Source of the DNA: Paracoccaceae bacterium
GTDB lineage: Bacteria; Pseudomonadota; Alphaproteobacteria; Rhodobacterales; Rhodobacteraceae
Assembly (NCBI GenBank): GCA_026989355.1
Contig: JALSJM010000001.1
Coordinates: forward strand, 62,001-126,000
Direction: 5' to 3'
Length of the DNA stretch: 64,000 nucleotides
Shown here: piece by piece, positions 40,291-51,566 of the stretch
Position numbering within the stretch: position 1 is the first letter of the stretch
How the letters are laid out: each line of letters opens with the position of its first letter
The notes under the pieces: generated by a model
What the model was told of the DNA's origin: nothing
Database searches by the model: none
The model's input: the letters and a program-made list of their open reading frames with translations, nothing else
Program-made: the position numbers and the translations under genes

Positions 40291-42510
40291 CTACCAGCGC
40301 AGAAAGCCGATGTTTTCCGGTTGCAGGCAGATCTGATCGCTGCAGGCCTGGATGGTTGCCGAAATTCTGGCCGGAGCGCCGTTGCCCCCCCGCAACGGGG
40401 GCAGTGGCAGGACAACGGTCTTTTCATAGAGCGCCAGCGGCTTCGGGCTGAAGCCTGGCCTGCGCAGCACTGGTGCCGGATAATGACTTGCCGGCAGCGG
40501 GGTGCCGTTCACCGAAACGACGGTGGCGATCAGGTTCTCGTCATGTGGTCTGTGGGCGTTGATGTGCCAGCCGGTGCGCAGCGAAAGGCGCAGGATGTTG
40601 TTGCGTTTCAGTGAAAGGCGCACGGCGCCACCCGGGGAATAGCGCAGCGGCCCCGTGGCGCCACCGATCTGTTCGGCCAGCGCGGCAAGCAGGCCGGCGC
40701 GTTGCACCGGGTGGCGTCTGGCATGGCCGGAAAGCACCGTTGCCGGAGCTTGCGCACGGGGGGGCATTTGCCCGTCGCGCCGGTCAAGCCGGTTCAGGAA
40801 GCTCAGCGCCAGCGCATTCCCGGAGGCCAGTTCGGTATCGTCCAGCGGACGGAAGGGCCCGAAGGATTCGGGCGTTTCCAGCATGCGCATGGGCAGCCCC
40901 GGTTCGGCAAAACGGGCCTGCATTTCATCGGCAAGCCGACGTGCAGGGGCCAGCCAGCGGCGGGCGTGTTCGTCATCGGGCGGTCCGCTGAAATCGTAAA
41001 GCGCAAGCAGGGCCAGGCCAAGGGCGGCATGATCGGCAAGCTGGGCATCGATACCGGCCTGTCCGTTGAACCACACCCGGCGCAGCCCTTCCTGCGTCCA
41101 CATCCTGTTCAGGATGAATTCGGCCGCACGGGTGGCCGCCCTGGTATATTCCGGGGCATCCAGAAGCCAGCCGGCCTCGGCAAGGGTGGCGATCATCTCG
41201 CCGTTCCAGGCCACGATGATCTTTTCATCGACAAGGGGGCGGGGGCGGGTTTCGCGCGCCTTGCGCAGGATTTCCAGGATCCGGTCGAAGGCGGCGGGCT
41301 CAAGCCCCAGTTCGGCAGCGGCTTGAGCCGGGCCTGACTGAAGGTGGAGCACGCTTTCGCCGTCAAGTTCGGCCAGCCCGTGTTCGGAGACACCGAAGGC
41401 GGTTATCAGGGCTTCGATCAGATCAGGGGGCAGATCGGGCGACAGGGCGGCCCTGATCCGGGCTGGTGACCAGACATAGAAGGCACCTTCGGAATAGTGG
41501 CCCTCGGGCCCCGGAGAACCGGCATCGAGGGCAGCATGGAAGGCGCCTTCTTCGGCTTGCAGTTCGCGCAGTGCGAAATCCAGCGTGCGCCGGGCGGCGC
41601 GGGCATAGGTTTCCCGTCCGGTCAGCACATGGGCGCGCAGCAGGGCCCGGCCGATCAGGGCCTGATTGTAGAGCATCTTTTCGAAATGCGGCACATGCCA
41701 TTCGGGGTCAACGGCATAGCGGTGAAATCCGCCACCCGGATGATCGTGAATGCCGCCCCGGATCATGCCGTCAAGGGTGGTCAGGGCGGCTTCAAGCAGC
41801 ACGGGATCACCGCTGCGCTCGGCCTGGTCGAGCAGCAGCAGCAGCATCATTTCCCGCGGGAACTTGGGCGCTGTGCCGAAGCCGCCGCTGAAACTGTCGA
41901 AATCGTCCAGCATGGTGCGGGCAAGGGCCAGGATTTCGTTCTGCGAGATCTTCTGCATGTCGGAGGGCTGATCCAGATAGTCGCGCAGCCTTTCGGCAAT
42001 TGCGGCGGCTTCGGCACGTATCGTTTCGGGCCGTGCTTGCCACTGCCGGGCAGTTTCTTTCAGAAGGCGCATGAAATCCTTGCGCGGCATGTATCCCGCG
42101 CCGTGGAACGGTTCACCTTCGGGGGTGAGGAACACGTTGTTCGGCCAGCCGGCCGTTCCCGCCAGCATCGAGGTGACAAGAATGAAGCGTTCATCAAGGT
42201 CGGGGCGCTGTTCGCGATCGACCTTTATGGCAATGAAATGCGCGTTCAGGATGTCGGCAACCTTCTGATTGGCAAAGCTTTCCTCTTCCATCACGCGGCA
42301 CCAGTAACAGGTGGAATAACCGACCGAAACAAAGACCGGCCTGCCTTCACGCCGTGCCTTTTCAAGCGCTTCCGTGCCCCACGGATACCAGTTGACGGGG
42401 TTGTTTGCGTGCTGGCTCAGATATGGCGAGGGCGCATCCGCGAGCCGGTTCCCGGCCATGAGTGCACCGGGCAGGGCGGCAAGCAGGACAAGTATCAGGA
42501 ACAGGCGCAT
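40291..42510 (-). CDS. Exported DUF255 thioredoxin-like protein with DsbD-alpha-like C-terminus
   Basis: 739 residues. Signal peptide 1-20 ([17 protein letters not shown]), then the DUF255/COG1331 pattern: [18 protein letters not shown], and a thioredoxin site [14 protein letters not shown] (Cys68, Cys71), where the family more often has CHWC. A long (alpha/alpha) middle domain follows ([31 protein letters not shown]). The last about 110 residues ([13 protein letters not shown], ending [12 protein letters not shown], Cys723/Cys728) resemble the DsbD N-terminal redox domain. ATG 42510. A periplasmic thiol-redox role is inferred. Confidence 0.85.
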   Translation of the reverse strand: MRLFLILVLLAALPGALMAGNRLADAPSPYLSQHANNPVNWYPWGTEALEKARREGRPVFVSVGYSTCYWCRVMEEESFANQKVADILNAHFIAIKVDREQRPDLDERFILVTSMLAGTAGWPNNVFLTPEGEPFHGAGYMPRKDFMRLLKETARQWQARPETIRAEAAAIAERLRDYLDQPSDMQKISQNEILALARTMLDDFDSFSGGFGTAPKFPREMMLLLLLDQAERSGDPVLLEAALTTLDGMIRGGIHDHPGGGFHRYAVDPEWHVPHFEKMLYNQALIGRALLRAHVLTGRETYARAARRTLDFALRELQAEEGAFHAALDAGSPGPEGHYSEGAFYVWSPARIRAALSPDLPPDLIEALITAFGVSEHGLAELDGESVLHLQSGPAQAAAELGLEPAAFDRILEILRKARETRPRPLVDEKIIVAWNGEMIATLAEAGWLLDAPEYTRAATRAAEFILNRMWTQEGLRRVWFNGQAGIDAQLADHAALGLALLALYDFSGPPDDEHARRWLAPARRLADEMQARFAEPGLPMRMLETPESFGPFRPLDDTELASGNALALSFLNRLDRRDGQMPPRAQAPATVLSGHARRHPVQRAGLLAALAEQIGGATGPLRYSPGGAVRLSLKRNNILRLSLRTGWHINAHRPHDENLIATVVSVNGTPLPASHYPAPVLRRPGFSPKPLALYEKTVVLPLPPLRGGNGAPARISATIQACSDQICLQPENIGFLRW

Positions 42511-42607
42511 GGCATGTGCCCCTATTGGAAAAGGCAGACAGTGCAAGCCTAGCATGCGGGCCGGAACGTGTCAGATGACGATCGGGTGATCGCTTGCGCC
42601 GGAACGA

Positions 42608-43990
42608 TCAGACAGGCCGCCCCCACAGATCGTATTCGCCGGCCTCGTCAACCTCGACGGTGATGATGTCGCCCGGCTTCAGTGTTTCGAAAGCGTCATC
42701 GATGAACAGGTTTCCGTCGATTTCGGGGGCGTCGGCCCAGGTGCGGCAGGTGGCCCCTTCGCCATCCACATGGTCAACGATCGCTTCCAGCCGCCTGCCG
42801 ACCTTTGCCGCAAGTTTCCGCGCCGAGATTGCCCGTGCCTTTTCCATGAAACGCTCCCAGCGTTCCTGTTTCACCTCTTCGGGCAGGTGGCCGGGAAGGG
42901 CGTTCGAGCGCGCGCCCTCCACGTTTTCGTATCTGAAACAGCCAACGCGGTCGAGCTGGGCCTCTTCAAGCCAGTCGAGCAGGGTTTGAAATTCCCCTTC
43001 CGTTTCGCCGGGGAAGCCCACGATGAAGGTAGAGCGCAGCGTGATATCGGGACAGACCCTGCGCCAGGCGGCGATTTCGTCAAGGGTGCGCGCGGCTGCC
43101 GCGGGGCGTGCCATGCGTTTCAGAACATCCGGGTGGGCGTGCTGGAAGGGGATGTCGAGATAGGGCAGGATCAGCCCTTCGGCCATCAGCGGCACCAGGT
43201 CGCGAACATGGGGATAGGGATAGATGTAATGCAGGCGCACCCAGGTGCCGAGCTGCCCCAGATCGCGTGCCAGATCGGTGATATGGCTGCGGTGGCCGCG
43301 TTCTTCGCGATGCTTCACATCCACCCCATAGGCCGAAGTATCCTGGCTGATCACCAGCAGTTCCTTCACGCCCGCTTCCACCAGCCGCTCGGCTTCGCGG
43401 ATCACCGCATGGGCGGGGCGGCTTTGCAGGCGACCGCGCATCTGAGGGATGATGCAGAAGCGGCACTTGTGATTGCAACCCTCGGAAATCTTCAGATAGC
43501 TGTAGTGGCGCGGGGTCAGGCGCACGCCCGAGGCCGGCAGCAGATCGATGAATGGGTCGGGGTCAGGCGGCACGGCCTGGTGCACGGCATCCAGCACCGC
43601 TTCATACTGGTGCGGCCCTGTTACGGCCAGCACGCGGGGGTGAGCGCCGGTGATATAGGCTGGATCGGCACCAAGGCACCCGGTGACGATCACCCGGCCG
43701 TTTTCGGCAATCGCCTCGCCGATCGCTTCCAGGCTTTCGGCCTTGGCGCTGTCGAGGAATCCGCAGGTATTGACGATGACCGCGTCGGCACCGGCGTAAT
43801 CGGGGCTGATCGCATAGCCCTCGGCGCTGAGGCGGGTGAGGATGCGTTCGCTGTCCACCAGTGCCTTGGGACAACCCAGGCTGACCATGCCGATGGTGGG
43901 CCGGCGGGGGCGGCCTGTGGGGCGCCTTGCGGCATGGATGCGTGAACGTGGCGCGATGTCGGGGCGGGTTTCAGGCGGGTTCTGGCTCAT
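42608..43990 (-). CDS. rimO: Ribosomal protein S12 methylthiotransferase
   Basis: Radical SAM enzyme that methylthiolates Asp89 of ribosomal protein S12. 460 residues: UPF0004 domain with cluster cysteines Cys40, Cys76 and Cys105; radical SAM site [16 protein letters not shown] (Cys172, Cys176, Cys179); C-terminal TRAM domain. [15 protein letters not shown] is the RimO (not MiaB) form. ATG 43990 is the first good start; an in-frame ATG at 44263 adds 91 unlike residues. Confidence 0.95.
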   Translation of the reverse strand: MSQNPPETRPDIAPRSRIHAARRPTGRPRRPTIGMVSLGCPKALVDSERILTRLSAEGYAISPDYAGADAVIVNTCGFLDSAKAESLEAIGEAIAENGRVIVTGCLGADPAYITGAHPRVLAVTGPHQYEAVLDAVHQAVPPDPDPFIDLLPASGVRLTPRHYSYLKISEGCNHKCRFCIIPQMRGRLQSRPAHAVIREAERLVEAGVKELLVISQDTSAYGVDVKHREERGHRSHITDLARDLGQLGTWVRLHYIYPYPHVRDLVPLMAEGLILPYLDIPFQHAHPDVLKRMARPAAAARTLDEIAAWRRVCPDITLRSTFIVGFPGETEGEFQTLLDWLEEAQLDRVGCFRYENVEGARSNALPGHLPEEVKQERWERFMEKARAISARKLAAKVGRRLEAIVDHVDGEGATCRTWADAPEIDGNLFIDDAFETLKPGDIITVEVDEAGEYDLWGRPV

Positions 43991-44329
43991 GAGGCGGGCT
44001 ATAGCCGGGGCGCGGGCAAATGGGAAGGCCGGCCGGAATGTGATTTTGTCATAATAAGTGCCGAGAGCCGGAGCATGTTCAAAGAAAAGAACCCGGAGAT
44101 ATTTTGCGAATCCGACAAGCCGTTGAAGATGGAAACGCGGTGGTTGGGGCAGGGGTCCCCCAGCGGAAAATCCGCGCGAACAGGGGAACAGTGATGCAGG
44201 AATAATGGATCCTGGCCCCAGGCATGGCGCGCGCAGGCCCGGTGCGGGGCTCGGGCGCGCCACCCCCGCGCATCTGTGATTTCAGAGCCTGACCAGGCTC
44301 TCTTGCATTCGGCAGGCAGGCATGTCGGC
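43991..44329. other. Intergenic region between gcrA and rimO
   Basis: 339 bases with no supportable gene. On the minus strand a TATTAT (44056-44051) preceded by TTGAAC (44082-44077) could be a rimO promoter, but the spacer is 20 bases, longer than usual. A perfect 7-pair hairpin at 44284-44301 lies just after gcrA. Confidence 0.5.
44284..44301 (-). terminator. Possible gcrA terminator
   Basis: AGAGCCT-GACC-AGGCTCT is a perfect stem of seven with a four-base loop, 28 bases after the gcrA stop. No T-run follows on the minus strand (GAAATCACAG), so it may only protect the 3' end. Confidence 0.3.
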
Positions 44330-44902
44330 TCAGCGGCGTCTGTCGCGTCGGGTTGACATGGGCTGGAAGGCCACGCCCACATGGGCTTCGCAATAGGGCT
44401 TGCCCGGTTGCGAAGGCAGGCCGCAGAACCAGAACTCTTCGGTTGCCGGATCGCCGATCGGCCATTTGCAGGTGCGTTCGGTCAGCTCCATGAGGGAAAG
44501 TTTTCTTGCCTTTTTCTCGACTTCGCGCACATTAGCCAGCGCCTCGGGGCTGATCTCGTTGGCCGAGGGCTGCGGCGGCAGAGGCTGTCCGGCCGGGATG
44601 ATCTGCCGCCTGGCCGATCCCGATGTGGCGGCCGAGGGCCTGGCTTCCGGTTCTTCGGCAGGTTCGGCTCGGGCGGCCTCGGTTTTGGAGGTGGGCCTGG
44701 TCTTGGCGGTTCTGGCCTTTGTCTTGTCGGTAGGGGCGGCCTTGCCGCTGCTGCCGCTGCGGTTTGACAGGCCAAGGCGATGCACCTTGCCGATGACCGC
44801 ATTGCGGGTGACGCCGCCCAGTTCCTTGGCGATCTGGCTGGCCGACTGCCCCTCGGCCCACATCTTTTTCAGGATCTCGACGCGTTCTTCGGTCCAGGAC
44901 AT
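44330..44902 (-). CDS. gcrA: Cell cycle regulator GcrA
   Basis: Sigma-70 co-activator that reads CcrM-methylated GANTC promoters in alphaproteobacteria. 190 residues. N-terminal DNA-binding domain (SWTEERVEILKKMWAEGQS, then QIAKELGGVTRNAVIGKVHRLGL to residue 45), a long Ala/Pro/Lys linker, and the C-terminal sigma-binding segment CKWPIGDP...FWFCG...YCEAHVGVAF. ATG 44902. Transcribed away from argD. Confidence 0.95.
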   Translation of the reverse strand: MSWTEERVEILKKMWAEGQSASQIAKELGGVTRNAVIGKVHRLGLSNRSGSSGKAAPTDKTKARTAKTRPTSKTEAARAEPAEEPEARPSAATSGSARRQIIPAGQPLPPQPSANEISPEALANVREVEKKARKLSLMELTERTCKWPIGDPATEEFWFCGLPSQPGKPYCEAHVGVAFQPMSTRRDRRR

Positions 44903-45407
44903 GCTGTTTCCTTGATTGAAAGGGGGGCCGCGCAAACTGGCGGTCCGGAAATTCGACGGCTCTCATTCTATTCACCTTGCCGCGGGATACAAGGGCGGCA
45001 AGATGTCATCGCCCCGGCGGTTTTCCTGCCGGGGGCAAGGTGCTCGGGGTGCAGGCGATGGCCTTCGTCGGCGGGGCCTCGGTGCCTCAAGGCGGCCGGA
45101 CCGACATGCAGGTGGCAGAAGTTTCCGGCAACAGGCATGGTGTCGCCGCCCCGGGTTGTGTTCCGCATGACACAAGGCCCGGCGAAATCGGGGGTTCACA
45201 AGCAGGAGGTATCGTCTTATGAAAACGCCATGACCGGATGCACACATATCCCGATTTCCCGGCGCCGACGCTGAAGACTGCGTCCGGCCGTGGCCGTGCC
45301 TGTTGTTTCCCGGTGTCTTCGCGCACTCCCCTTCCCGATCTCCGACATCATTGACACCCCCGCACCGCTTTGGCACCAAGCGGGCCTTGATCCAGAGGAA
45401 CCCTGCG
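44903..45407. other. Intergenic region between gcrA and argD
   Basis: 505 bases between divergent starts. I see no conserved protein. It contains TTGACA at 45351-45356 (possible -35 for argD; the -10 at 17 bases is poor) and a strong ribosome-binding motif AGGAGGT (45204-45210) before a four-codon open frame, ATGAAAACGCCATGA. Reading frames across the stretch are short and rich in rare-looking patches. Confidence 0.5.
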
Positions 45408-46586
45408 ATGATTGCTCCCGTCCTGCCCACCTACAACCGCGCGCCCTTTTCCTTCGTGAAGGGTGAAGGCAGCTGGCTGACAGCAACGGACGGGCGCCGG
45501 TTCCTCGACATGGGCGCAGGCATCGGTGTGCTGGCGCTTGGCCATGGGCATCCGGCGCTGGTTGATCGCCTGACCGAGCAAGGAAGCAAGCTGTGGCATG
45601 TGTCGAATCTCTATACCATTCCCGAACAGGAAGAACTGGCCGGAAAACTGGTGGCGGCTACCTTCGCCGATACCTGTTTCTTCACCAATTCCGGCACCGA
45701 GGCCTGCGAACTTGCGGTGAAGATGGCGCGCCGGCATTTCCATGTTGGCGAACAGCACGAGCGCACCCGGATCATTGCCTTCGAAGGGTCGTTCCACGGC
45801 CGGTCATCGGCGGCTATCGCCGCTGCCGGAAGTGCCAAGCTGGCGGAAGGTTTTGCGCCGCTCCTGCCGGGTTTTACCCAGATCCCTTTCGGCGATCTTG
45901 AGGCCCTGCAGGCCGAGATGCAGGTCGGCGACGTGGCGGCGGTGATCGCCGAACCGATTCAGGGCGAGGGCGGCATCCGCCCCCTTCCCGACGATACCCT
46001 GCGCGGGCTGCGCGCTGCCTGTGACGAGGCTGGCGCACTTCTGATCCTTGACGAGGTGCAGTGCGGCATGGGGCGCACGGGGCGTCTTTTTGCCCATGAA
46101 TGGTCCGGGATCGCACCCGATATCATGATGATTGCCAAGGGGATCGGCGGCGGCTTCCCGCTTGGTGCGGTTCTGGCCACCGAGGCCGCTGCTGCGGCAA
46201 TGGGGCCCGGCACGCACGGATCCACCTATGGCGGCAATCCGCTGGCCTGTGCGATCGGCTGCAGGGTGATGGAGATCGTCTCGGACCCGGAATTCCTGGC
46301 TGATGTCAGCCGCAAGGCGGGGCTGCTGCGTCAGAAGCTGGAAGGCCTGGTGGATGCGCACCCGGAAGTGTTCGAGAATATACGCGGGCAGGGCCTGATG
46401 CTGGGGCTTGTCTGCCGCGTGCCCAACACCGATGTGATGCAGGCAGGGCATGACGCCGGGGTTCTTGCGGTTCCGGCGGCCGGCAACGTGCTGCGCCTTC
46501 TGCCTCCCCTGACCATCAGTGACGAGGAAATCGCCGAGGCCGTGCAGCGACTTGACATGGCCGCGACGGCTCTTGCGAAAGGATGA
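45408..46586 (+). CDS. argD: Acetylornithine / succinyldiaminopimelate aminotransferase
   Basis: PLP aminotransferase of arginine (and lysine) synthesis. 392 residues. [33 protein letters not shown] (PLP phosphate site), [12 protein letters not shown] with the PLP-pairing Asp, and Lys244 in [12 protein letters not shown] 45408 follows AGAGGAACC. argF starts four bases after its stop. Confidence 0.96.
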   Translation: MIAPVLPTYNRAPFSFVKGEGSWLTATDGRRFLDMGAGIGVLALGHGHPALVDRLTEQGSKLWHVSNLYTIPEQEELAGKLVAATFADTCFFTNSGTEACELAVKMARRHFHVGEQHERTRIIAFEGSFHGRSSAAIAAAGSAKLAEGFAPLLPGFTQIPFGDLEALQAEMQVGDVAAVIAEPIQGEGGIRPLPDDTLRGLRAACDEAGALLILDEVQCGMGRTGRLFAHEWSGIAPDIMMIAKGIGGGFPLGAVLATEAAAAAMGPGTHGSTYGGNPLACAIGCRVMEIVSDPEFLADVSRKAGLLRQKLEGLVDAHPEVFENIRGQGLMLGLVCRVPNTDVMQAGHDAGVLAVPAAGNVLRLLPPLTISDEEIAEAVQRLDMAATALAKG

Positions 46587-46590
46587 TGCG

Positions 46591-47517
46591 ATGAATCATT
46601 TTCTGGACATCCACAAGACCGAAGCGGCCGATCTGCGCGCGATGATCGAACAGGCCCGCGCGATGAAAGAGGCGCGTGCCGGCCGCAGCCGCGGGGCAGC
46701 CGATGACGAACAGCCCCTTGCCGGGCGGATGGTAGCGCTGATCTTCGAAAAACCATCAACCCGCACCCGGGTCAGCTTCGATCTCGGGGTGCGGCAGATG
46801 GGGGGCGAAACCATGGTTCTTTCGGGGGCCGATCTGCAGCTTGGACACGGCGAAAGCATTGCCGATACGGCGCGTGTGCTTTCGCGCTATGTCGACATGA
46901 TCATGATCCGCACCTTCGAAGAGCCTATTCTGCTGGAACTGGCAGAGCATTCCGACGTGCCGGTGATCAACGGTCTGACCAACCGCACCCATCCCTGCCA
47001 GATCATGGCCGATGTGATGACCTTTGAGGAACACCGTGGTCCGATCGCGGGCAGGAAGGTGGTGTGGTGCGGCGACGGCAACAATGTCTGTGCCTCGTTC
47101 CTGCACGCCGCCGGGCAGTTCGGCTTCGATTTCACTTTCGTGGGTCCGTCCGAGCTTGACCCCGAAAGCGAGTTTGTCGAGCTGGCGCGTGCAAGGGGGG
47201 TCAATGTCGAGATCGAGCGCGATGCCGAGCGGGCCGTGGAAGGCGCCGATCTGGTGGTAACGGATACCTGGGTTTCGATGCATGACAGCCAGTCCACCCG
47301 CCAGCGCCGTCACAACCTTCTGAAACCCTATCAGGTGAACGAAAGCCTGATGGCGAAGGCCGGGCCCGACGCGCTGTTCATGCATTGTCTGCCCGCGCAT
47401 CGCGAAGAGGAAGTCACGAGCGCGGTGATGGACGGTCCGCATTCCGTGATCTTCGACGAGGCGGAAAACCGCCTGCACGCGCAGAAAGCGATAATGCGCT
47501 GGTGTTTCGGGGTATAG
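46591..47517 (+). CDS. argF: Ornithine carbamoyltransferase
   Basis: Joins ornithine and carbamoyl phosphate to citrulline; its substrate is made by CarAB. 308 residues. STRTR (Ser56-Arg60) binds carbamoyl phosphate; [11 protein letters not shown] and, near the C-terminus, [13 protein letters not shown] are ornithine-site motifs. ATG 46591 follows AAAGGATG. Confidence 0.97.
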   Translation: MNHFLDIHKTEAADLRAMIEQARAMKEARAGRSRGAADDEQPLAGRMVALIFEKPSTRTRVSFDLGVRQMGGETMVLSGADLQLGHGESIADTARVLSRYVDMIMIRTFEEPILLELAEHSDVPVINGLTNRTHPCQIMADVMTFEEHRGPIAGRKVVWCGDGNNVCASFLHAAGQFGFDFTFVGPSELDPESEFVELARARGVNVEIERDAERAVEGADLVVTDTWVSMHDSQSTRQRRHNLLKPYQVNESLMAKAGPDALFMHCLPAHREEEVTSAVMDGPHSVIFDEAENRLHAQKAIMRWCFGV

Positions 47518-47659
47518 GGTTTGCCTTTCCCCGGCCTGTTGCGGTCTGCGGCGCTTCGGGCAGGAAGAAGGTCCGGCATGGCCGTCTGGCCGGCGTCAGA
47601 GCGCTTGCATGGCGCGCGAATGATCGTAACCTGAGACCAGGCGGATGGAGGGCATGGAT

Positions 47660-49072
47660 ATGGCCGAAACTGGAAACAAGGCGCGGATCGGGCTGATCGG
47701 GCTCGGAGTGATGGGCGCCAATCTGGCACTCAACATCGCCGAGAAGGGCTTTCGCGTGGCAGTACACAACCGCACTCCCGGCCGGATCCGCAGCCTGATG
47801 GAGGGTGCCGGAGAACTGGCCGGCCACCTGGCTCCCTGCGAGACGCTTGCCGATTTCGTTGACACCTTGCAAAAACCGCGAGCCATCATCCTGATGATCA
47901 AGGCCGGCCGCGCGGTTGACGAGCAGATCAGGGCCCTTCTGCCCCATCTGGATAAAGGCGACATCCTGATCGACGGCGGCAATGCCGATTTCCACGATAC
48001 CCGCCGCCGGGCCCGTGAGCTTGCCGGGAAGGGCATCGATTTCATCGGCATGGGAGTTTCCGGCGGGGCCGAGGGTGCACGTCACGGCCCTTCGATCATG
48101 GCCGGCGGTCCCGTCCGGGCCTGGGAAGAAGTGCATGATGTGATCAAGGCCATGGCCGCACGTTTCAATGGTGAGCCCTGCGCCGCGCTGGTTGGCCCGG
48201 ATGGCGCGGGGCATTTCGTGAAAACGGTCCATAACGGCATCGAATATGCCGACATGCAGATGATCGCCGAAATCTACGGCATCCTGCGCGATGGCGAGGG
48301 GCGTTCGGCCGACAGTATCGGCAAGCTGTTCGCCGAGTGGAACGATGGCCCGCTGCAGTCCTATCTGATCGAGATCACCGCCAGGGTGCTGCAGACGCGT
48401 GACCCGGAAACCGGGCAGTTCATTGTTGATGTGATCGAGGATCGCGCCGGTCAGAAGGGCACCGGTCGCTGGACGGTGATCGAGGCGCTGAAGCTGGGGC
48501 AGGCAGCCTCGGCGATCAGTGCGGCGGTTGATGCACGGGTATGGTCGGCCATGAAAGAGGCACGCAAGAACGGTGAAAGCCTGTTTCCGCCGCAGAAGGA
48601 ATTTGCCCCGGCGATCCTTGAGGCCGACATGGAAAAGGCGCTTCTGGCGGCCCGGATCATCGGCTATGCACAGGGCTTTTCGCTGATGCGGGCGGCAAGC
48701 GATCACCATGAATGGGACATGGACCTGGCCGTGGTTGCCAGGATATGGCGGGCGGGCTGTATCATCCGCTCGGGGCTGCTGGATGAAATCGCGGTAGCGG
48801 TGCGCGAGGGCATGCCCCATGACCAGCTGATCTTCTCGCCGGCCTTGCGCGCGCGCCTGAATGAAACCCGGGGCAGTCTGCGCCGGGTGGTTTCATCGGC
48901 CGTTCTGCAGGAACTGCAGGTGCCGGCGATGAGCGCGGCACTTGCCTGTTTCGAAACCCTGCGCCAGGGGCGCGGAACGGCCAATCTGGTTCAGGCGCAG
49001 CGCGATTTCTTCGGCCAGCACGGGTTCGAACGGATCGATGGCGGCACCGATCGGCACGGCCCCTGGGTGTGA
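47660..49072 (+). CDS. gnd: 6-phosphogluconate dehydrogenase (decarboxylating)
   Basis: Oxidative pentose phosphate enzyme giving ribulose 5-phosphate, CO2 and NADPH. 470 residues, the long (dimeric) form. GLIGLGVMGANLALN is the NADP fold, GMGVSGGAEGARHGPS the substrate loop, and GHFVKTVHNGIEYADMQ the catalytic helix with the Lys. Start 47660 chosen because GGAGGG ends seven bases before it; ATGs at 47645 and 47654 are less good. Convergent with hrpB. Its presence shows a complete-type phosphogluconate step, which not all Rhodobacterales have. Confidence 0.95.
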   Translation: MAETGNKARIGLIGLGVMGANLALNIAEKGFRVAVHNRTPGRIRSLMEGAGELAGHLAPCETLADFVDTLQKPRAIILMIKAGRAVDEQIRALLPHLDKGDILIDGGNADFHDTRRRARELAGKGIDFIGMGVSGGAEGARHGPSIMAGGPVRAWEEVHDVIKAMAARFNGEPCAALVGPDGAGHFVKTVHNGIEYADMQMIAEIYGILRDGEGRSADSIGKLFAEWNDGPLQSYLIEITARVLQTRDPETGQFIVDVIEDRAGQKGTGRWTVIEALKLGQAASAISAAVDARVWSAMKEARKNGESLFPPQKEFAPAILEADMEKALLAARIIGYAQGFSLMRAASDHHEWDMDLAVVARIWRAGCIIRSGLLDEIAVAVREGMPHDQLIFSPALRARLNETRGSLRRVVSSAVLQELQVPAMSAALACFETLRQGRGTANLVQAQRDFFGQHGFERIDGGTDRHGPWV

Positions 49073-49106
49073 CCGGCACCCGGGGGCATGCCCGGGGCAG
49101 CGGCTG

Positions 49107-51566
49107 TCAGCGGCGCGGTCTGGTGCGCAGGGTTGGCGCGGTGCCGGCCGGATCTTCCGGCCATGGGTGTTTCGGATAGCGCCCGCGCATTTCCTTTCGC
49201 ACATCGGTATAGGAACTGACCCAGAAACCGGGCAGATCGGTGGTGGTCTGAAGCGGGCGCCGTGCCGGTGACAGAAGGGTGATCCTGAGTGGCTGCCCGG
49301 CAATCCGGGGGTGTTCGGCAAGGCCGAACATTTCCTGCAGACGCACCTCGATTGCCGGCTGGCCGGTGGCATAATCCACCGGGATACGATTGCCGAGGGG
49401 GGTGGTGAAATGGGCCGGTGCGTTCCGGTCGAGGATTTGCCGTTCTTCCCATGAAAGCGCTTGCAGCAGGGGGGTGACCAGATCAAGCGCCTTCAGTTCT
49501 GCCGCCGTTCTGACTGTGCCCAGATATGGCAGCAGCCAGCTTTCCAGCCTTTCCATCAGGGCATCGTCGGAATAATCGGGCAGCGGAGCGCCTGCGGCTC
49601 GTGCCGCCATGATCCGGCCTTGCAGGCGGCGGGCAGTTCCGCTCCATGGCAGGCCCAGATCGCGCACCCCGTCAAGCATGGCGCGGGCGATGGATTCGGG
49701 GGCAGCGTTGTGCCAGTGGCGATCATCAAGAGTGATGGCCCCGAAACGCTCTTGCAGGCGGGCCACTACCCGCCGTTCGCGGCGTGACCATTTGCAGATC
49801 TCGTGCCATCCGATCCGCTTGCCGTGCACGCGGCGCAGTTCGCTTTCACTCAGCGGTGCGGCAAGGCGGATGCGTGCCTCGCGCTGGTCTCCGTCAAGGT
49901 CGGTGGCAACGATCAGTCGAACGCCGGCCAGTGGATCGTCGGGCGCAAGAAATGCTCCTTTCCCGCCCGAAAGCACGAAGCGCGGCTGATCGCCCTTGCG
50001 TCTGAGGCCGATGCGGTCGGGATAGGCAAGGGCGGCCATTCCGCCAGCTGACAGGCCGGGCAGGGGCGGCCTTGCCGGAGCAAGGCGTTCGAGCCGGCGG
50101 GTTTCGACGCGGATACGCTCAAGCGCGGCACGGTTCATTTCGTGCGGATGGCTGGTGGCGAAGGCGCGCGGATCTGCAAGCGCTTCAAGGCGCAGAGAGA
50201 TATCGGCCGGTGCCCCGCGCAGCGGATCGCGATCCCCCAGAAGGGCGGCCAGAGGTGCCGCGTCGGCTCCGGCCAGCAGCAGCATCTGGCCCAGGCGCGG
50301 GTGCAGCGGCAGCCCGGCCAGGGTGCGGCCGTGCCCGGTGATCCGGCCTGCATCGTCAAGTGCGCCAAGTTCAGCCAGCAGGGCCCGTGCCTGCGCCAGC
50401 GCTCCGGGATTGGGTGGGGTCAGCAGGGCAAGGTCTTCCGGTTTGCCTGCGCCCCATTGCGCCAGTTCAAGCGCGAATCCGGCAAGATCGGCCACTTCGA
50501 TCTCGGCCGGAGGGAAAGGGCGCAGGCTGCCTTCTTCGTTTCGGCTCCACAGCCGATAGCACAGCCCCGGAGCCGTCCGCCCGGCGCGTCCGCGCCTTTG
50601 CTCGGCCTCGGCTCTTGTCACGCGCTCTGTTACCAGGCGCGTCATTCCCGAACCGGGATCAAGGCGGGCCCGGCGCGTGCGCCCGCAGTCAACCACCACG
50701 CGCACGCCCTCGATGGTGAGCGAGGTTTCGGCAATGGCTGTGGCCAGCACCACCTTGCGCCGACCGGCGGGCGCGGGGGCGATGGCGGCGCGCTGTGCCC
50801 GTAAGGGCAAGGTGCCATGAAGCGGATGCACGGCAATTTCCCCGGCCGTATCGTTCAGCAATGCGGCCACGCGCCGGATTTCGCTTTCGCCCGGCAGGAA
50901 AGCCAGAATATCGCCCGTGCTTTCGTGCAAGGCCTTTCGCACCAGACCGGCCATCGCCGGGGCAAGATGCGCCTTTCCGGCAAGCGGCCGTTCAAGCCAG
51001 CGGGTTTCCACCGGAAAGCTGCGCCCCTTGCTGGTAACCACCGGGGCGTTTCCCATCAGGGCCGCGACCGGCGCGGCATCAAGGGTGGCCGACATCACCA
51101 GCAGCAGAAGATCCTCGCGCAGCGCAGCACGCGCCTCGAGCGTCAGTGCCAGTCCGAGATCGGTATTGAGGGAGCGTTCGTGGAATTCATCGAAGATCAC
51201 CGCGCCGATGCCCTCAAGCGCCGGGTCTGTCTGGATCATGCGGGTGAGGATGCCTTCCGTCACCACCTCGATGCGTGTGCGGGAACAGGTGCGGCTGTCT
51301 CCGCGCATGCGATAGCCTACGGTCTCGCCAACCCTTTCGCCAAGCGTTTCGGCCATCCTTTCGGCTGCGGCCCGGGTGGCAAGGCGGCGCGGTTCGAGCA
51401 TCACGATCCGCCCAGCGGGGGGCAGTCCGGCTGTCAGCATCGCCAGCGGCACATGGGTTGTCTTGCCAGCGCCGGGCGGGGCCTGAAGCACCGCGCACCC
51501 CTTGGTGCGAAGCGCCTTCAGCAACTGCGGCAGGACAGATTCGATCGGCGGATCATCTGTTGTCAT
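49107..51566 (-). CDS. hrpB: ATP-dependent helicase HrpB
   Basis: DExH-box protein of 819 residues. Walker A APPGAGKT (29-36), MLEPRRLATRAAAERMA, DEFHERSLN (motif II DEFH), VMSATLD and QRRGRAGRTAPG (motif VI) followed by the HrpB-type C-terminal domain. Related to DEAH helicases; in other bacteria of unclear role (mRNA or ribosome processes have been suggested). ATG 51566; upstream in-frame ATG at 51692 overlaps the meaB leader. Confidence 0.95.
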   Translation of the reverse strand: MTTDDPPIESVLPQLLKALRTKGCAVLQAPPGAGKTTHVPLAMLTAGLPPAGRIVMLEPRRLATRAAAERMAETLGERVGETVGYRMRGDSRTCSRTRIEVVTEGILTRMIQTDPALEGIGAVIFDEFHERSLNTDLGLALTLEARAALREDLLLLVMSATLDAAPVAALMGNAPVVTSKGRSFPVETRWLERPLAGKAHLAPAMAGLVRKALHESTGDILAFLPGESEIRRVAALLNDTAGEIAVHPLHGTLPLRAQRAAIAPAPAGRRKVVLATAIAETSLTIEGVRVVVDCGRTRRARLDPGSGMTRLVTERVTRAEAEQRRGRAGRTAPGLCYRLWSRNEEGSLRPFPPAEIEVADLAGFALELAQWGAGKPEDLALLTPPNPGALAQARALLAELGALDDAGRITGHGRTLAGLPLHPRLGQMLLLAGADAAPLAALLGDRDPLRGAPADISLRLEALADPRAFATSHPHEMNRAALERIRVETRRLERLAPARPPLPGLSAGGMAALAYPDRIGLRRKGDQPRFVLSGGKGAFLAPDDPLAGVRLIVATDLDGDQREARIRLAAPLSESELRRVHGKRIGWHEICKWSRRERRVVARLQERFGAITLDDRHWHNAAPESIARAMLDGVRDLGLPWSGTARRLQGRIMAARAAGAPLPDYSDDALMERLESWLLPYLGTVRTAAELKALDLVTPLLQALSWEERQILDRNAPAHFTTPLGNRIPVDYATGQPAIEVRLQEMFGLAEHPRIAGQPLRITLLSPARRPLQTTTDLPGFWVSSYTDVRKEMRGRYPKHPWPEDPAGTAPTLRTRPRR

